This document shows positions 12,151 through 25,649 of a DNA stretch of 64,000 bases, piece by piece. Position 1 is the stretch's first letter; each line of letters opens with the position of its first letter. Source of the DNA: Seison nebaliae (Eukaryota > Rotifera > Pararotatoria > Seisonacea > Seisonidae); assembly GCA_023231475.1 (NCBI GenBank), contig JALJEE010001312.1, forward strand, positions 1-64,000. The letters run 5' to 3'. The notes beneath the pieces are model-generated. The model was not told where the DNA came from, ran no database searches, and worked only from the letters and a program-made list of their open reading frames with translations. A program made the translations under genes and the position numbers.

Positions 12151-15100
12151 TCGAAATTTTTTTCTTTTAAATAAATTTCTTTCAACAACTAAATTTTTAT
12201 TTTAAATTCATCTAAAAGATTGAGGACATGCAGTGCCTTTACTAAATAATTTGAAAAATTAAAGACTCACAAGTATTAGGTAAAATTTAATTCTTCAGTT
12301 CTATGTTTAAAATAATGTCTTTCACTCCCTCTCCTTTTTTTGATTACTAACATAATTAAATGATTCAAATAAAAATAAGTTATTATTTCCGTTTTTAATT
12401 ATTTAGCTCACAACAACCAACAAAATTTACTAAACTTAAAATTTTAAATTTAAATAAATATAACTTATTTTCTTTTCAATTGATATAAAGAATATATTTT
12501 GCTTTTGTTAAATCGATATAGAAAACAATTTCTTTTCGCCCGTCACAATTCGCCGTCGAATGGGTTTCATTCGAATGATATTGAATTTATCTAATATTTA
12601 TTTACTAATATTCAATTATCTAATGATACGATGTATAATGATTCTAGAAAAAATACTCTATTTATTATTATCTGTCTTTATTTTAATTCTTATATTTTTT
12701 TAAATAGACAGTCCGTCGGTGGTAGCCATAATTTTAATTTATGTTTTGTCTATAAGTAAATTACATTTGTACAATCATTTGTTGTTATCACTCTAACTTG
12801 TTCTCCCTTCATCCTAACATACATTTAGTTGATAGGTAGCAACATTCATCTTCTCTCCATCATCTTGTGCATTGGAAGAAATAATCGATATATTAATTCT
12901 AATTTTCTTCTTTACATTCAAAGAACCCATATTCCACAAATAGATAATATAATTTAATTAAACTTCCAAATTCTATGGAGACTAATTTCTTTCAAAACTT
13001 TTTATCCGTGGGACAATAATGTTGAAAATAGAATGAGTTTGGTGCAAATTCTTTATCACTCACTCGTCGTTCTAATAGGATTATCTGTTAAGAAGAATTA
13101 TTTTACTTCTTAATAAGCTAATTTGGGGAAATGTTACTCGTAAGGATTGAGAGACAGATATACTCCCTTATGAGCTTTCGTCTCATTTAGAAGAAAAACT
13201 GATATGTCTACATCTTTTTACGCCAAATTGATATACTGTTTTTTCAAAATTTTCAAACAGATATATTCCTTTTTTTAAATACTTAACGAATAAAATAATT
13301 AGAAAAAACGATTGAGTCGTTTTAATATTATTCTATGTAATAAAATATTATCTAAAAATTAAAACTATTACGTAGTGAAGATCTTATTTAGTTAAGGTTT
13401 TATTTCCACTTTTATCTATGGTTCAGAAAAAAACAGAAAGAATAATTTTATAAATGATGACATTGGTATGCGATTGTAATGTGAAAATGAAATGTTCATG
13501 TACATTGTTGTGAAGCGGTCAGGTGGCATTTAAAAAATACTGATTGTAGGATTGTTTATGGATTGTTACTCTCTTCTACAACTATATTATTTATTTTAGA
13601 TAAATAATTTTTCACTAAAACGACATTTTATAATTGAATACATTTTAGTTCCAACTGGATATTTATAAACATTTTTAGATATTTTTTTCGCTCAACTTTT
13701 CTAGAATTTTTTTTGTTTTCTATTGTTGATACATGTTCACAAATTGTTTATTTTTTAATTTTCTCAATTTCTCTCAAATGTTATTATTATGTATCACAAT
13801 CATTATGATTATGTTAAATGTTTTTACAACAGATTCTGTTGGACAGAAACGCGATAATGCAACATATATATTATATTCTTTTTCGGAAGAGAATACTATT
13901 TGACTACCATATTTTGAGTTCCTTTAGCATCGCCAGCCTAGAATGATGAAGTTTATTCTGAATCTGATGCAGTCGCAGATAACAAGTCAGCAAAACGAAA
14001 TTGCATAAGTGACAAAATCCAATTTCTAATTCTATTTTATCTTCAGTATATTGTATTTTAGATAAATTTATTTGCTTCCACGATGTTGATGCTTGCAGCT
14101 AAGTTTTAAATCATTTTATTCTTCTGAAAAAGTTCAATTAAATTTAAATAATTTAATTAAAAGACCATAATTGAGACGATAATTTCTTTGCTTGGGATAA
14201 TTATTACCCAAGATATAATTTTTCTTTTAAAATCTAATTTAAAATTTTAATGTTTATCTTCTTTGTTTGTTAGATTTAAAAAAAGAACATTTGTTAAAAA
14301 AATTCCCAAAGATATCTTATTCACAATTGTTCATAACCAATCATATGTACGTATATGTAGATCTGTTCGATAGAGAAGTACGTATATGAAATTGGAAAAA
14401 TTAGAAAGTATAAAAGTGAAATAGTGTCCAGAAGAAATAGTACAATACGTACAATGAATAAGAGAAGAATTGTCCGAGAGAATGAAAAAAAATTATAGAA
14501 ATAAGATATAATTGTCCGTTTTCGACTATCAACTGTGGAAAACTAAAAAACTAACATAATTGAAAAATTGTCCGATGCTTTTTGTAATTTATTAATGAAC
14601 GACAATTTTCGAATGTCCGAATGATCGGAATATTCCTGATGAATAAGTTAAAGGATAACAGATTTGTTCTCTCATAAATTAGAAAAACAAAATAATGTTA
14701 AACTTTAGTAGTTTGTTACTGAAATCTAGGAAGAGTAGAAGCAAAATTATCCGAAGATTTATTTAATACTTAAATTTAAGACCAACTGACCAAATTTTTT
14801 AGAAGAGAAGAGTAGAAGAATTCACCGGAAGTATCAGACTTCCTGTCGCTTTTTTCAATTTGAAAGTAGAAATTTAAATTATGTACAGCTGCCCGTTATA
14901 CGTATATTTTAAGTGATTCGACGAATCGTTAAGGCAAATAAAAAAAAAACGATAATTGTCTAATGGACAGAATTAGAAGAATTGCATAGGGCGTATCTCT
15001 CGTAGGTTTTAACGAATATTCTAATTCACTAGATTAGATTCTTTCACTAATACGAATCATTCGTGCTCAAATTAAGTCGAAGAAAGAATAGATTATGTTG

Positions 15101-16892
15101 GAAGGTGAAATTGAAGGAAATATTGTTTGTTTTCGTAACGATTATTGTTAACAACGTTTTCCTTAATAAGAAAGGAGAGAAGTCGTGGAAAAGAATATCA
15201 TCAAATTGGAAGTTGCCAAGAGAACGAAAATAAAAGGATTATTTTATAACATCTTTTATTAATATTTTGTCTATTCTTTTCTAGTCGATTGATGATGAAG
15301 ATATCACATATTCTTTCTCTCATTAATATATATTAATTTAATATTCATCTCATTCTCATACACATTCATATCGATATACGTTCTATATTATTTGCTTATT
15401 ACAAAATAGGAAATATGCGAAGACTTACAGCTAAAAGATGAATATATAATTTTCCAATTGGTCTTCTCATTATTATAAGAGATTCTCTATACGCGACTCA
15501 CTTATCAATATGACCTATTGTAAAAATCTATTTCGTCCTTCCCACTTCCACCCAGAGATAACACCTACAACATCATCAATCTTCTTGTTGTTGAACAGAA
15601 AAATTAAAAATTTCTTCCAAACACCAAATGAACATTTTCTTTTATTTTCTTTCTTTATTCCTCATCTATTTCCCATGTGTTCATCTTCAATAATCGCCTT
15701 CTATTCAATTACTTCAAGTGATTAGACACAATTATGTTTTTCCTCTTTTTTTTACTTAAAATTACAAAATTACATAAGATAATGTAAATGAAGATGAAAA
15801 GATAATTCAACGTAGTCAGAAATTGTACCGTTAAGAACGGCAATTTGATTTAGAAAATCAACGAAGTGAGCGACGAAAAAATTCAGTGGAAGAAATGAAA
15901 TATAGTTATCGATATATATATATATGAGAAATGTTATGGAAATATAAATAATGTTCGATAATTTTCCTTTTTTTTTGTCCTTCAATAATAGTTTAAGTTA
16001 ATTTTTAATTAACAACTTTTTTTCTTTTTCCTTTCTTTCTTTTATGGGCAATAATATATTTAATCAGTAATAATCAAAGATAAAAAATTCTGATTTTTGT
16101 CTACCTGAAAAAGGAGGGTTGATTGACGTTATGTCCGTGGCTTTTTATCTCCATTGATTTTCCTATGACGTTTTTGTCCTCTTCCATTTATATAAAATTT
16201 ATATTAGAGATTCTTTCATTAAATTATTTCTTTTCTCTACATATTCCTTCTTAATGGAAAGCTGAGACGAAGGACAAAAGAGCCATAAGACAGAAAAGAC
16301 ATATGATATTCCATAGAGTATTTTTGAGATAACAAATATCATTTCTCTTACGCAATTATATTACGATTAAAAATACATTTTTACATATTCCTCCAATTTA
16401 TCCACAGTTGACGACATATTTCCATTGACAACTTTATCACAAGATGTATGAAAACGGAATTACATAAATTAGATTTTTTAATAGAAAGACGTCATTTTTA
16501 AAATAACCATACATAATATTGAGTGTGTGTAGCGCATTGGTCTATGCACGTTCCTAACGTCACAACGATTGCATCACTGAACGTAAGAAAGGTGATAAGT
16601 CAAACAATATTCAATTACCCAGATTAGGATTTCACAAAAAAAAATAATACAAATAAATTGAATCATATGGCTTTTTTGTCACCGTGATTGTTCTGTGTCA
16701 GGACTCTTGTGTCTCATGACTCTTTTGTCCTACAATTGGAAATTTTCTTGGATTTTGTAAATAATTTCTCTCATCTCTATTTTATTATTCATTCAAACGG
16801 TTTTATATACGTAATTTTATTCATATACTGATTTTCATTCTATTACATAGAATGAACTTTTAATAATTTTCGTTAACATTCCTAGTCATCAC
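12151..16892. other. Long gene-free stretch between divergent genes
   Basis: About 4.7 kb between the starts of the Nup88-like gene (-) and the KCTD gene (+). AT-rich with only chance frames, including an F/S/T-rich one near 15510 and an I/Y-rich one near 15770. Three copies of AATTGTCCG lie within about 110 bp (14468, 14510, 14566). A (ta)n run sits near 15910. Otherwise I see nothing to annotate. Confidence 0.5.
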
Positions 16893-18413
16893 ATGAACAT
16901 ATCAAGTAAAAACTCGTCTTCAAAATCATCAACTTCTTCATCTTCATCTTCTTCACAAAATTCATTTCATTTCAAATCAACATCCGTCGTCACAACACAA
17001 GTTACACCAGCCATAAATGAAGCATTGAAAGATTCAATTGAAAGTAATTCAGCATCGTCTCATGTGTGTAGTATTGTTTATTCGGACCGTCAAATAAGTA
17101 ATTCATCAATATCGTTAAATCGAAAGAATTCGAAGAAGAAAAATCTCAATTCTTGTACTACCACATTCTCACCACCTATCTGTCACTCTGAATCACAACT
17201 TGCTCATTCGATTAATGAAATGGAATATAATAAAACGGATAATATTTCCATAAAAAGTTCACAAATTACTACAGATAAATCAGCATCATCATCAACGAAA
17301 CCAATATCAAGTAATAGTGATAATAGTCGTCAAGAATTGTCGGGAAAGATCCATAATGATGAAGAAGTGAAAGAAGTAGAAAAGTCAATATGTGATAAAA
17401 TTAAAGCTAATTCAATTTTAACAATTAATCATAAAAGCGAAAATTTATTATTGTCAGGACCGGCGTATGATGAAATGGAGAATAATAAGTCAACTATCTC
17501 GTTATTATCTTCAACAAATCGCCAACAAACCAAAAGTGGTTGGAAGAATTATTTCAATGAAATTCCAGAAGTGATTAGTTTGAATGTTGGTGGAACGATT
17601 TATACGACTGCATTATCGACATTACAACGATTTGATAATTCTATGTTGAATGTTATGTTCACTGGGAAATATAAATTGTCGACTGATTCAATGGGAAATT
17701 ATTTTATTGATCGAGATGGTCGAACATTTGGTCATATTCTCAATTATTTGAGATGTAACGAATTACCACCAGAATCAGTCGCTCCGGATGTTTATCGTGA
17801 AGCAGAATTCTATTGTTTGAATGAGTTGGTTGAACGATTAGAGATTCTTTCACCAAGAGTCATCACAATGTTAAGATACAATCGACGAAGTTTGAACTTA
17901 CCAGATTATGATTGTGTGAAATTGACTGTTATCGAATGTGCCAAATCGAAGATGCCATTCAGTAACAAATTCCATGTTGCATTAACACAAAAAGATAACA
18001 GTAATCGATTAAAAGGAACTATTCCATGTTTCAATTGTGCGAGAGAACTAGTCCATGTCGATCATACTTGTACATTCGAAGGTGTACCTAGTGACATCTC
18101 GTTAAATCTCCAAAATGAAATGGAAAAAGCAGAAGTTGATTCTCTTTATCACGAGCCACAACATCAACAACAAGCGGTTACGATGGAGAATTATATCGAA
18201 TTTCTAATTGATGATTTGAAACGATCTGGTTTCGATATTCGTTCCAAGACTGTCGTCTGCAAATTTAGCGTACGCTGTTCTTCATGTACCTTGTCGGGTT
18301 TGTATACGGCTGGTGGTATTTTGGCACCAAGAGAATGTCCCAACATGGCATATTTATTATCTTTCAATTGGAATTCAAAATCAGAGAATGACAGACATTT
18401 TCAAAACGAATAA
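16893..18413 (+). CDS. KCTD-type BTB/POZ (T1) domain protein
   Basis: Uninterrupted 506-codon frame from ATG to TAA. Residues 1-220 are Ser/Asn/Thr-rich and probably disordered. The BTB/T1 domain begins near residue 225 with VISLNVGGTIYTTALSTLQR, then MLNVMFTGKY, GNYFIDRDGRTFGHILNYLR and a P-x-x-x-x-x-D-V-Y-R-E-A-E-F-Y segment: the KCTD signature. The C-terminal region (YIEFLIDDLKRSGFDIRSK...CKFSV...ECPNMAYLLSFNW) matches the layout of KCTD6/KCTD21-like proteins, which recruit substrates to cullin-3 ubiquitin ligases; it also has Cys-rich patches (CFNCAREL, CSSCTL). The role as a CUL3 adaptor is inferred from the family. The long disordered N-terminus is unusual, since most KCTDs are 230-330 residues. 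No intron is needed. Confidence 0.88.
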   Translation: MNISSKNSSSKSSTSSSSSSSQNSFHFKSTSVVTTQVTPAINEALKDSIESNSASSHVCSIVYSDRQISNSSISLNRKNSKKKNLNSCTTTFSPPICHSESQLAHSINEMEYNKTDNISIKSSQITTDKSASSSTKPISSNSDNSRQELSGKIHNDEEVKEVEKSICDKIKANSILTINHKSENLLLSGPAYDEMENNKSTISLLSSTNRQQTKSGWKNYFNEIPEVISLNVGGTIYTTALSTLQRFDNSMLNVMFTGKYKLSTDSMGNYFIDRDGRTFGHILNYLRCNELPPESVAPDVYREAEFYCLNELVERLEILSPRVITMLRYNRRSLNLPDYDCVKLTVIECAKSKMPFSNKFHVALTQKDNSNRLKGTIPCFNCARELVHVDHTCTFEGVPSDISLNLQNEMEKAEVDSLYHEPQHQQQAVTMENYIEFLIDDLKRSGFDIRSKTVVCKFSVRCSSCTLSGLYTAGGILAPRECPNMAYLLSFNWNSKSENDRHFQNE

Positions 18414-18708
18414 AAACAATTTTTATTTTTTCTCAGTTGATTTTCTCCTTTATAAAAGTGTTTTCTTTCGAATAAATAGAAAGTTTTCATTTTTAAACTT
18501 TTACTTATACAACTTTGTTAGTTAGAGATAATTGAAAGAAGAAAAATTTCAATAAGAAATTATACTATAAGTTTAATTCAGTCAATCCATTAAAGAAGAA
18601 AATATATGGAATATGAATATTATGATATAAAATATATACAAAATTAAATAATTTTTGTAAAAAATGTAAAAATAAATTGGTTAAAGTTATTAAGAATGGA
18701 AACATAAA

Positions 18709-19590
18709 TTATTTTGATAATTCTTTTCGATCTTTTATTCGTCGATTTTGAAACCAAACTTTCACTTGATCTACACTCAATCCCAAACTTTCTGCTAAAC
18801 GTACACGGTCATTCCCAACCATATATTGTTGCGTACAAAAAGCATTCTCCAAACCGACTAATTGTTGATTCGTAAAAATTGTTCGGAATCTTCTCGATTT
18901 CTTTCCATCTTCGGAAACTTTACTCGATATTTTCGAATCATCACTACTACTACAATTGCTCGTAGTTCCTATTCCATCAGATGAGGTCACCGTTTTCCTT
19001 TTTGGCACAATTTTTTTCTGTTGTTGAGTCTGAACATTCTTTCTATTTGCAATTTTCGCAGGTTTAATTTCTTCATTTTCTGGTATAGGAGACAGTTTCC
19101 GTTTCTTATCATGAGTTGTGGAATCATCATATGACATCGAATCAACAAAAGCAGAAATAAATTTTCCAACATCATCTTCATTGTCTATTGTGGTCGTTGG
19201 TTGATTATCGATATTCGTATCGAATTCACATAATTCAGGTGACGGAGATGATTCAAGATGTGATGTATATTGAATTGGACTGGGAATATTATTTACCTGA
19301 TTATTCAAATGAATATTTCGTTGGATGAGTGCATTTAAGAGAATTGATTGTGGATATTGATTCAAATTAAAAGACGATTCAATAGTGTCACTGGAATTCT
19401 GCTGATTAGTCAACTGATGATGGAGATTACAATTTGATTCGATTCGTTTCCTTTTACGATTGTTAATAATTAATTTTTTGGACAATCCACTAGAATATTC
19501 ATTAGTGTATGTGAGTGGTTGGATAATGTCGTCGATGCAGAAAGAACTCGTCTTATGATTCGACATTTGTGAATTGTCGATAATTTCCAT
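18709..19590 (-). CDS. Homeobox transcription factor, Not/Notochord-like
   Basis: Single 293-codon frame. The homeodomain occupies roughly residues 232-291, at the extreme C-terminus: [16 protein letters not shown], then [26 protein letters not shown] and NRRIKDRKE. The QQYMVG block with 'LA..L.L...[12 protein letters not shown]' is characteristic of the Not (notochord homeobox, Drosophila 90Bre-like) family; the close alternatives Emx and Vax have QYVVG-type sequences. Near the N-terminus SSFCIDDII resembles an eh1/Groucho-binding motif (F-x-I-D-x-I-(L/I)), which suggests repression. The middle is acidic with basic patches ([14 protein letters not shown]) that could serve nuclear import. Homeodomain position 56 is Asp where most relatives have Trp. 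It is convergent with the KCTD gene, about 300 bp away. Confidence 0.88.
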   Translation of the reverse strand: MEIIDNSQMSNHKTSSFCIDDIIQPLTYTNEYSSGLSKKLIINNRKRKRIESNCNLHHQLTNQQNSSDTIESSFNLNQYPQSILLNALIQRNIHLNNQVNNIPSPIQYTSHLESSPSPELCEFDTNIDNQPTTTIDNEDDVGKFISAFVDSMSYDDSTTHDKKRKLSPIPENEEIKPAKIANRKNVQTQQQKKIVPKRKTVTSSDGIGTTSNCSSSDDSKISSKVSEDGKKSRRFRTIFTNQQLVGLENAFCTQQYMVGNDRVRLAESLGLSVDQVKVWFQNRRIKDRKELSK

Positions 19591-21829
19591 TTAAAGATGT
19601 TTTGAATGAAATCTGTTTGGGAAGATGATAGTAATAAATAAAGTAATCGAATGACAAAGTGATAAATGTGTTATTAAGATTAAATACAAAATACAATCAT
19701 TTCCTCTATCCGTCTTGTCGATTAGTGATAGTGTTAGAAATTGTTTGATAGATAGAAGATAAAGATAAAAGCTATTTTACCGTGTGTCAAACAACAGAAA
19801 ACATTTTAATTCGATGCAGTGTCAACTAGAAAAATGTGAATGTATGCATAGGCAATGTGCGGTGAAAGATTAAGAAACATTAAATAAATCTCTTGTTAAG
19901 ATGAATTCAATAAGCGAATATAATTAGTTAAGCACTTCGATCGTCGATAATCATCATCATTACCTTTCTAAATCAATTTCTTTTGCTTTCTTCTCTTTTT
20001 CATCCCTACGTAACCGCAAATGTAATCCAGTGTGAAAGAGCAAAATATTAATTTGGGAACGTTTGTGATTTCTTTTATAAGAGAAACAAATTTAAACTAT
20101 CTTCATTTCCTTTTCTCATTTAAAATTTGTTACGAACAATAGTAAATATTAATAGTACGAAATTCATCAATTGCCTTTTGCAATTTCCTCCTCTTTCATA
20201 AAAAAGATCGAATCACTTACACAACTTAAGTGAGAGAATGTCTCAAATCATATCTGAGTGCCAATCATATCTAGGTGTCAATTGGGTTCAACATTTCCTA
20301 CAAATAAACAACTTCCGATTAAAATCGATTTTCAACGAAAAATATGTAGATACAATAACTGAACGACAGACAATTCGGAGATGCGACTTTTAGGAAACTC
20401 CCTATTACCTAAAACACACTATCTATAGTGTAGATGTTGTATAGATTATATACTGTATGGTGTCTGAATTGTCGCATCTCCCAATTGACACGTCTTCTAA
20501 TTGTCAAGTCGTCTAATTGTCTGCCCTCTTACAATAACTATACGTTGCGAAGTAGCAACAAGTAAAACATGAGAAACTTATTGGTTTTTTTTAAATAAAA
20601 AAGTGTCATTCTAAGGAATATTTTAATATCTTAAAATAATAATACTCATCGTATTTTGTTTAAGGATTCAATTCGATATCGCTATTGATGGTATAAGAAA
20701 AAAACATTAGTTTTTATTTAATTATATTTAATTTAAATTTCTAAATACACAAATTACTAGAAATAATTATAAAATGTCATTAGATATTGAATATATATAT
20801 TATGAATAGAAATATTTCTAATAATCTTATTTAAATTTCAAAAAAAATTATATTAGTTAAAATCAATCAAAATGTATCAATTTTATGAATTTCGGACTAA
20901 AGTAAATTAACTGCAAACTTTTGTTTTCGAAATCTCTGGGAAAGAAATGGAATGTCTTGAAATATTTCAATGAAATTATCGATTAATATTATGAAAGAAA
21001 ACACGAACGAAAAACATAAAAAATGAGTAATCGAATTAGATATATTGATTCACAAAAGGAGAGCAATGACGATGTGAGTCGATGGACAGATCTATTAAAT
21101 TAATATTAAATGAAAGATAAAAAAGAAATTTAAATTTAATGTTGACTATTTAGTATTGAAATGAATATAGGCTATTGGACAAGATCGAAAGGTCGGCAGC
21201 AATCACCTCGTTAGTAATCGCGTCGTCGAGCCAATACAAAACATAACGCGGAGGAAAAAAAGAAAATGAAGAAACTCGTTCCGCATCGTTGACTTTTTTG
21301 GATTTATTGCAACAAAAGAAGACGAATTCATCATATTCAACTGAAATAGATAAATAAATTCGATGAACCAATAGACGAAGAAATGATGATTGACGTTCAT
21401 TCGATTTAGGATGAAGTAGAATGTTGGGACGAAATGCTTTCTGACCACGATATTGGCAACTTTCCTTTCCCTATGTTTCATTTTTTCTCATTTCTATTCT
21501 CTTTCATTTCTTTACCTCATTTTGATGCATCCATCCACTTCATCCACTGTCCACACCGTCTCTCCATTGTATAATTTCGATGTTAATTTAGGAAAGTTTT
21601 CCGATACAAATTTTTGTAACATATCAAATTCAAGAGACAAAATAAACATCTTCATTCTAATTTACTAATAACATGTAATAATATAAAAATATAATATTTC
21701 TTAATTTCTTTTAAACTTTTTCTTCGATCTAAATTGTTCACGACATTAATCTGGAATTCTCCTTTTGGTTTATATTATCAAAATAAAGGAAAAATATTTC
21801 GAAATAAGATTTTCATCGATCTAGAAAAT
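19591..21829. other. Intergenic; contains a MITE
   Basis: About 2.2 kb between the starts of the homeobox gene (-) and the ankyrin gene (+). Apart from the 169-bp element annotated separately, it is AT-rich with chance frames only. Overlapping frames near 21150-21670 on both strands lack domains and read as shadows of low-complexity DNA. Confidence 0.5.
20351..20539. mobile_element. Short non-autonomous DNA transposon (MITE) with 10-bp target duplication
   Basis: The 169-bp element at 20361-20529 is flanked on both sides by the identical 10-mer TACAATAACT (20351-20360 and 20530-20539). Its ends are inverted: the left begins GAACGACAGACAATT and the right, read in reverse complement, begins AGAGGGCAGACAATT. 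Farther in, ggagatgcgac on the left (20377-20387) pairs with gtcgcatctcc on the right (20471-20481). The right arm carries an extra subterminal repeat (two tctaattgtc units) missing on the left. A 9-10-bp duplication is typical of Mutator-like elements, which fits the MULE-type transposase remnant at the start of the window. Coding capacity: none. Confidence 0.8.
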
Positions 21830-23254
21830 ATGGGTTCCGATAGCAAGTTAGATCGTTTTCATTCCCGTTTTCATATTTACATCAATCATCAATTTACTAG
21901 ACAATCAAAAGAGAAGAGAACTTCCAAACAATCGTCACATGCTCAACAGCCACCTGAAGTGATGGGCTCATCTCTCGCTACTGCCTATCGTCCAAATAAA
22001 GATAAACATCATGCTTTATTACGTGCAATTTGGAATGTGAATCGACAATTAATGCCAAATGAGAAGTTGAAGGAATTAAGAGAATTAGTCGAGACAAAAG
22101 GACAAGATGTTAATACTATGTGTGATATTTTACACGAACAGACATGCCAACCTATAGCTCAAGCACCACCGTTAATTATTGCCTGTTTTGAAGGTGATGC
22201 AGACATCATTAAATACCTAATAAGTGTTAGTAAATACGTTAAATAGACAATGCCAAAATATTTTCCTGTTATTAAACATCATTAGATTGGTGCTGATCCG
22301 AATTTAACGGAAAGTGAACATCATCTCACACCGATTCATATCATATGCGATGCTGAGTATCATGGACAAACAATTCAAGTTACAAATTATTATTAATTTC
22401 CATTTTTACAGATCATTCTCCATTTGTACAGCAACGAGATCGTGCAGAAATACTTCGATCTCTTTTAAAGAAAAGTGCAAATCCTAATCATTTAGACAGA
22501 AGTAATATGGCAGCAATACATAAGTTTGAAGGAATTATTTATTTTAAAGAACATTTATCCTCTTCTCATATTAGAGCAGTAATACATGATCGACCAGACT
22601 GCGTAGCTGCATTACTTGACGCGAAAGCTGATTCGAATGCATCATTTCTCGGTGACACTCCATTGTCAATTGCAGCAAGACATAATCGTAAGAAGATTGT
22701 CGAGTTCTTTAAACCTTTTTCTTTATTCTTCTTCTTATTATACCTTTTGGCTAGTCTATTATTAAGTCACAAAGGTACGAATGTTAATATGAAAAATGAT
22801 CAAGGTGGAACTGCATTACATTTTGCCGCTGCCGGTTAATTTTCATTTAATTTCTTCTTCTTCTACAACTTCTTATTTTCCATCGTTCTTTCAGCAATCG
22901 TTGATAGTACGGAATGCGTTGAAACTTTAATTCGACATAACGCTAAAGTAAATTCCTCTGATAATCGAGATAACACGCCAGCAATGGTAGCAGCGTTCTT
23001 TAACAAACCGAGAATTCTAACGACTTTGATTAAAGCCGGATCAGATATTACGGTAAAGAATAAGGAGGGTTAGTCACCCATTTGTATGTGGATATCTTAA
23101 TAATCTTCCAATTATAGATAAGGATGTTTATTCAATCGCTAATGATAAAGATTACGATGAATGTGCAGAGATTGCTGCAAAATACTTAGCGAAGAAAGGG
23201 ATCAAAGTCGATGATTTAACGAAACAAATGAAAGATACGAAGATTACAAAATAG
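21830..23254 (+). CDS. Ankyrin-repeat protein (seven exons)
   Basis: Exons 21830-22225, 22286-22378, 22432-22523, 22575-22703, 22755-22834, 22895-23068 and 23118-23254; introns are 50-60 nt GT-AG and the model closes at 366 residues. I chose the ATG at 21830 because upstream sequence in frame has no other good start. An N-terminal ~90 residues of basic and polar sequence precede ankyrin repeats: APPLIIACFEGDADIIKYL, HHLTPIHIICDAEYHG, NMAAIHKAVIHDRPDCVAAL, DTPLSIAARHNRKKIVDLLL, GGTALHFAAA...VETLIRH and NTPAMVAAFFN...LIKAGSDI. At least six repeats are visible and the C-terminus is helical and Lys-rich. Ankyrin stacks mediate protein binding; no catalytic domain is present, so the function is open. 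I could not match it to a named family. Confidence 0.85.
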
Positions 23255-25649
23255 TTATCGATACATATTCGAGTGTATGTAACTTTCATTAATTCTTGTT
23301 ATTCTCCAGAAATACACAAAAAATACAATAATATTTTACGTAAGATTATTCTGTTTGCTAATAGACACAAAGCAGATATGGTACAGAGATGAAGATTAAT
23401 AATATTCTAATCTCTGATCTCTAATAATTATTCATCATCATCATCTTCGTATCTCTCTTTATTTCTCATTCTTTCTCTCCTTCTCTCTTTCTCTATTACT
23501 TCGCATTATCCATATTCATCATTATCTTTGTTATTATTCTTATTTGAGCTGATCTTATCAGATCGCGAATATATTGAGGAATCTTATTATTTTATTCCTA
23601 TTTATTCAACGACTCCATTTGGGCATAAGACTCAATAGTAAACGAGAGGAGGTATAAGATTTAACGTATTATTTTAAAAACTCTGATTTCCTTGATTAAA
23701 AAATATTAATGTTTTATATAAATAAACAAATTGAATAAAGCTTAAAATTTGATTCCCCTCAATTTTTCTAAAATTTTCCAATGGAACCTTAAGTATGAAG
23801 AACAACTTTCCTAGATCATGTGGATGGATCATAGATGTAAGTATTTTAATGGATTATATTCGAGTAGCCCAATAAACACTATGTTCAATTAAGTTGATGA
23901 TGATTAAACTTTTATCTTTTACTTTGTTGTAGAATGAAATGATATGAAATGTATATCTAATATATATACGATGTTAACGTAGAAATAGAAAAAGATTATT
24001 TATTCTTTAATTAAGAGTAATTTGTATCGGATCAACTCACAAACGTAATTATTTATAATTAATAGATAAAAAAAATATTCATCTTATGTAGACTTATAAG
24101 AGAGATATTTCTTTTCAATTTAGTTCAAACAGAGATAATGTTTACTTCCATCAGAGAAAAGAAATATGTTTTATCTATTTAAAGCGAAGAACGTTCTTTT
24201 TGAAAATTATTTTTTCCAACAATCCTATTTTTCGGGTGTTTATAAATAAAAAAAAATCGTCCATATAATTGTTGAAAATAATAGGGAAAAGTCGATAGAA
24301 AGCTTACTTTTTAATTCGGTTAAATAACTTTACGTCTACACATTTCCCCTAAATTATGTGAACTGGAGATTGAGGTTCAACATCAACTCTCCCTTTTACC
24401 ATTAACACTCCGTTTCATTTATACGTCAATTGGAAGGAGATGTCTCAATAAAAGGGTGTACGAAAGAGAATTCGATATGTCATCTGTCAAAATTAACCAA
24501 AAATAAATTTCTATTATTCTCTTTTTACCTATAATGTGACTCTTCCTCCTATTATAGTTATTGATTCTGTTTGGTTTTAAATATTATTTCCTATATTAAT
24601 TTGAACACCCCATGCTTTTTTAATTGAGAGTGACAATTTCCAATTGAAATTTGTTTGGACATTTCTTTACTTTGACATTAACTACCTATAAAGTCTAATA
24701 AACTGTGTTTGTAATGAACACCTTCTCATAACTTGAAATTAGAGCACTAAATGAATTGAAAATTGTAGAAGTATTCAAAAATGTTGAATAGTTTTCATTG
24801 TGAACTATTGAAGTTAATAAGAGTAAATTTCTAACATTATTCATACAATTGTAAATGGAATTTGTATTTAAAAAATTTTAGTTAATAGGAAATTTGTCGA
24901 ATTTGTATAAATGTCCCTCTAGTGTCATGATATAGTTATACACATTACTAAATAAAGAAATGGAGATAGATGTTATGTAATAAAAAATTAGGCAAATAAT
25001 TGTTTTCATTTTTTCTTCCCTATCATAGAATCATATTGAACTATTCTTTTAAAAGTGCTATAGGTGCTTCCTCTGTCTCGTGTAAGTGAAGAGTGTGTAA
25101 TGAGAAATTTATTCTTTTTTCTTTGTATATTAAAATAAGGAATGTAAAAAGAGAATACATCCGAATTTAATAGAATTAAAAAGGAAATGTATAAAAAAGA
25201 ATTATAATAATAAAATTGATGGATGAATTCGAGCCCTTACTGGAATTCGAAGGAAGGTACTCTTCAATTTATTTCGATTTGTAAAATACGGTACAAATTA
25301 TTATAATTATCGTTTTTTTGATTTAGTGAGTATTAAGAAAAAAAGAGAAACTTTAGAAACTTTACAAGAACAACCAATATTCCAAGCTGAATGTTTCATA
25401 TGAAACTTCTCTTGTTATTTAATGTACAGAGGTAAATTGAGAGATTTTATTGTATATTTATCTAAAGTAAATTGATCCTTCTCTGCTGAATAAAAAGATT
25501 TTGGTTTTTGGTTTCTTCTGCTACTTCTTTAATTAATAAAGTTCATTGTTCAATCATTAATTTTTCATTGGTCATCAGATTTCTGAATGTGTTTTATGAA
25601 GTTTTCACATGAGCATTTAAGGTGGAAAATTTAATGTTAATTTGAGGTA
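23255..25649. other. No gene recognised
   Basis: About 2.4 kb of AT-rich sequence between two plus-strand genes. No frame above chance, and no repeat or RNA-like structure noticed. Confidence 0.55.

Noticed and set aside
21150-21670. Overlapping frames on both strands
   Set aside because: No homology-like blocks, several frames compete for the same DNA, and none is in a splice-consistent context.
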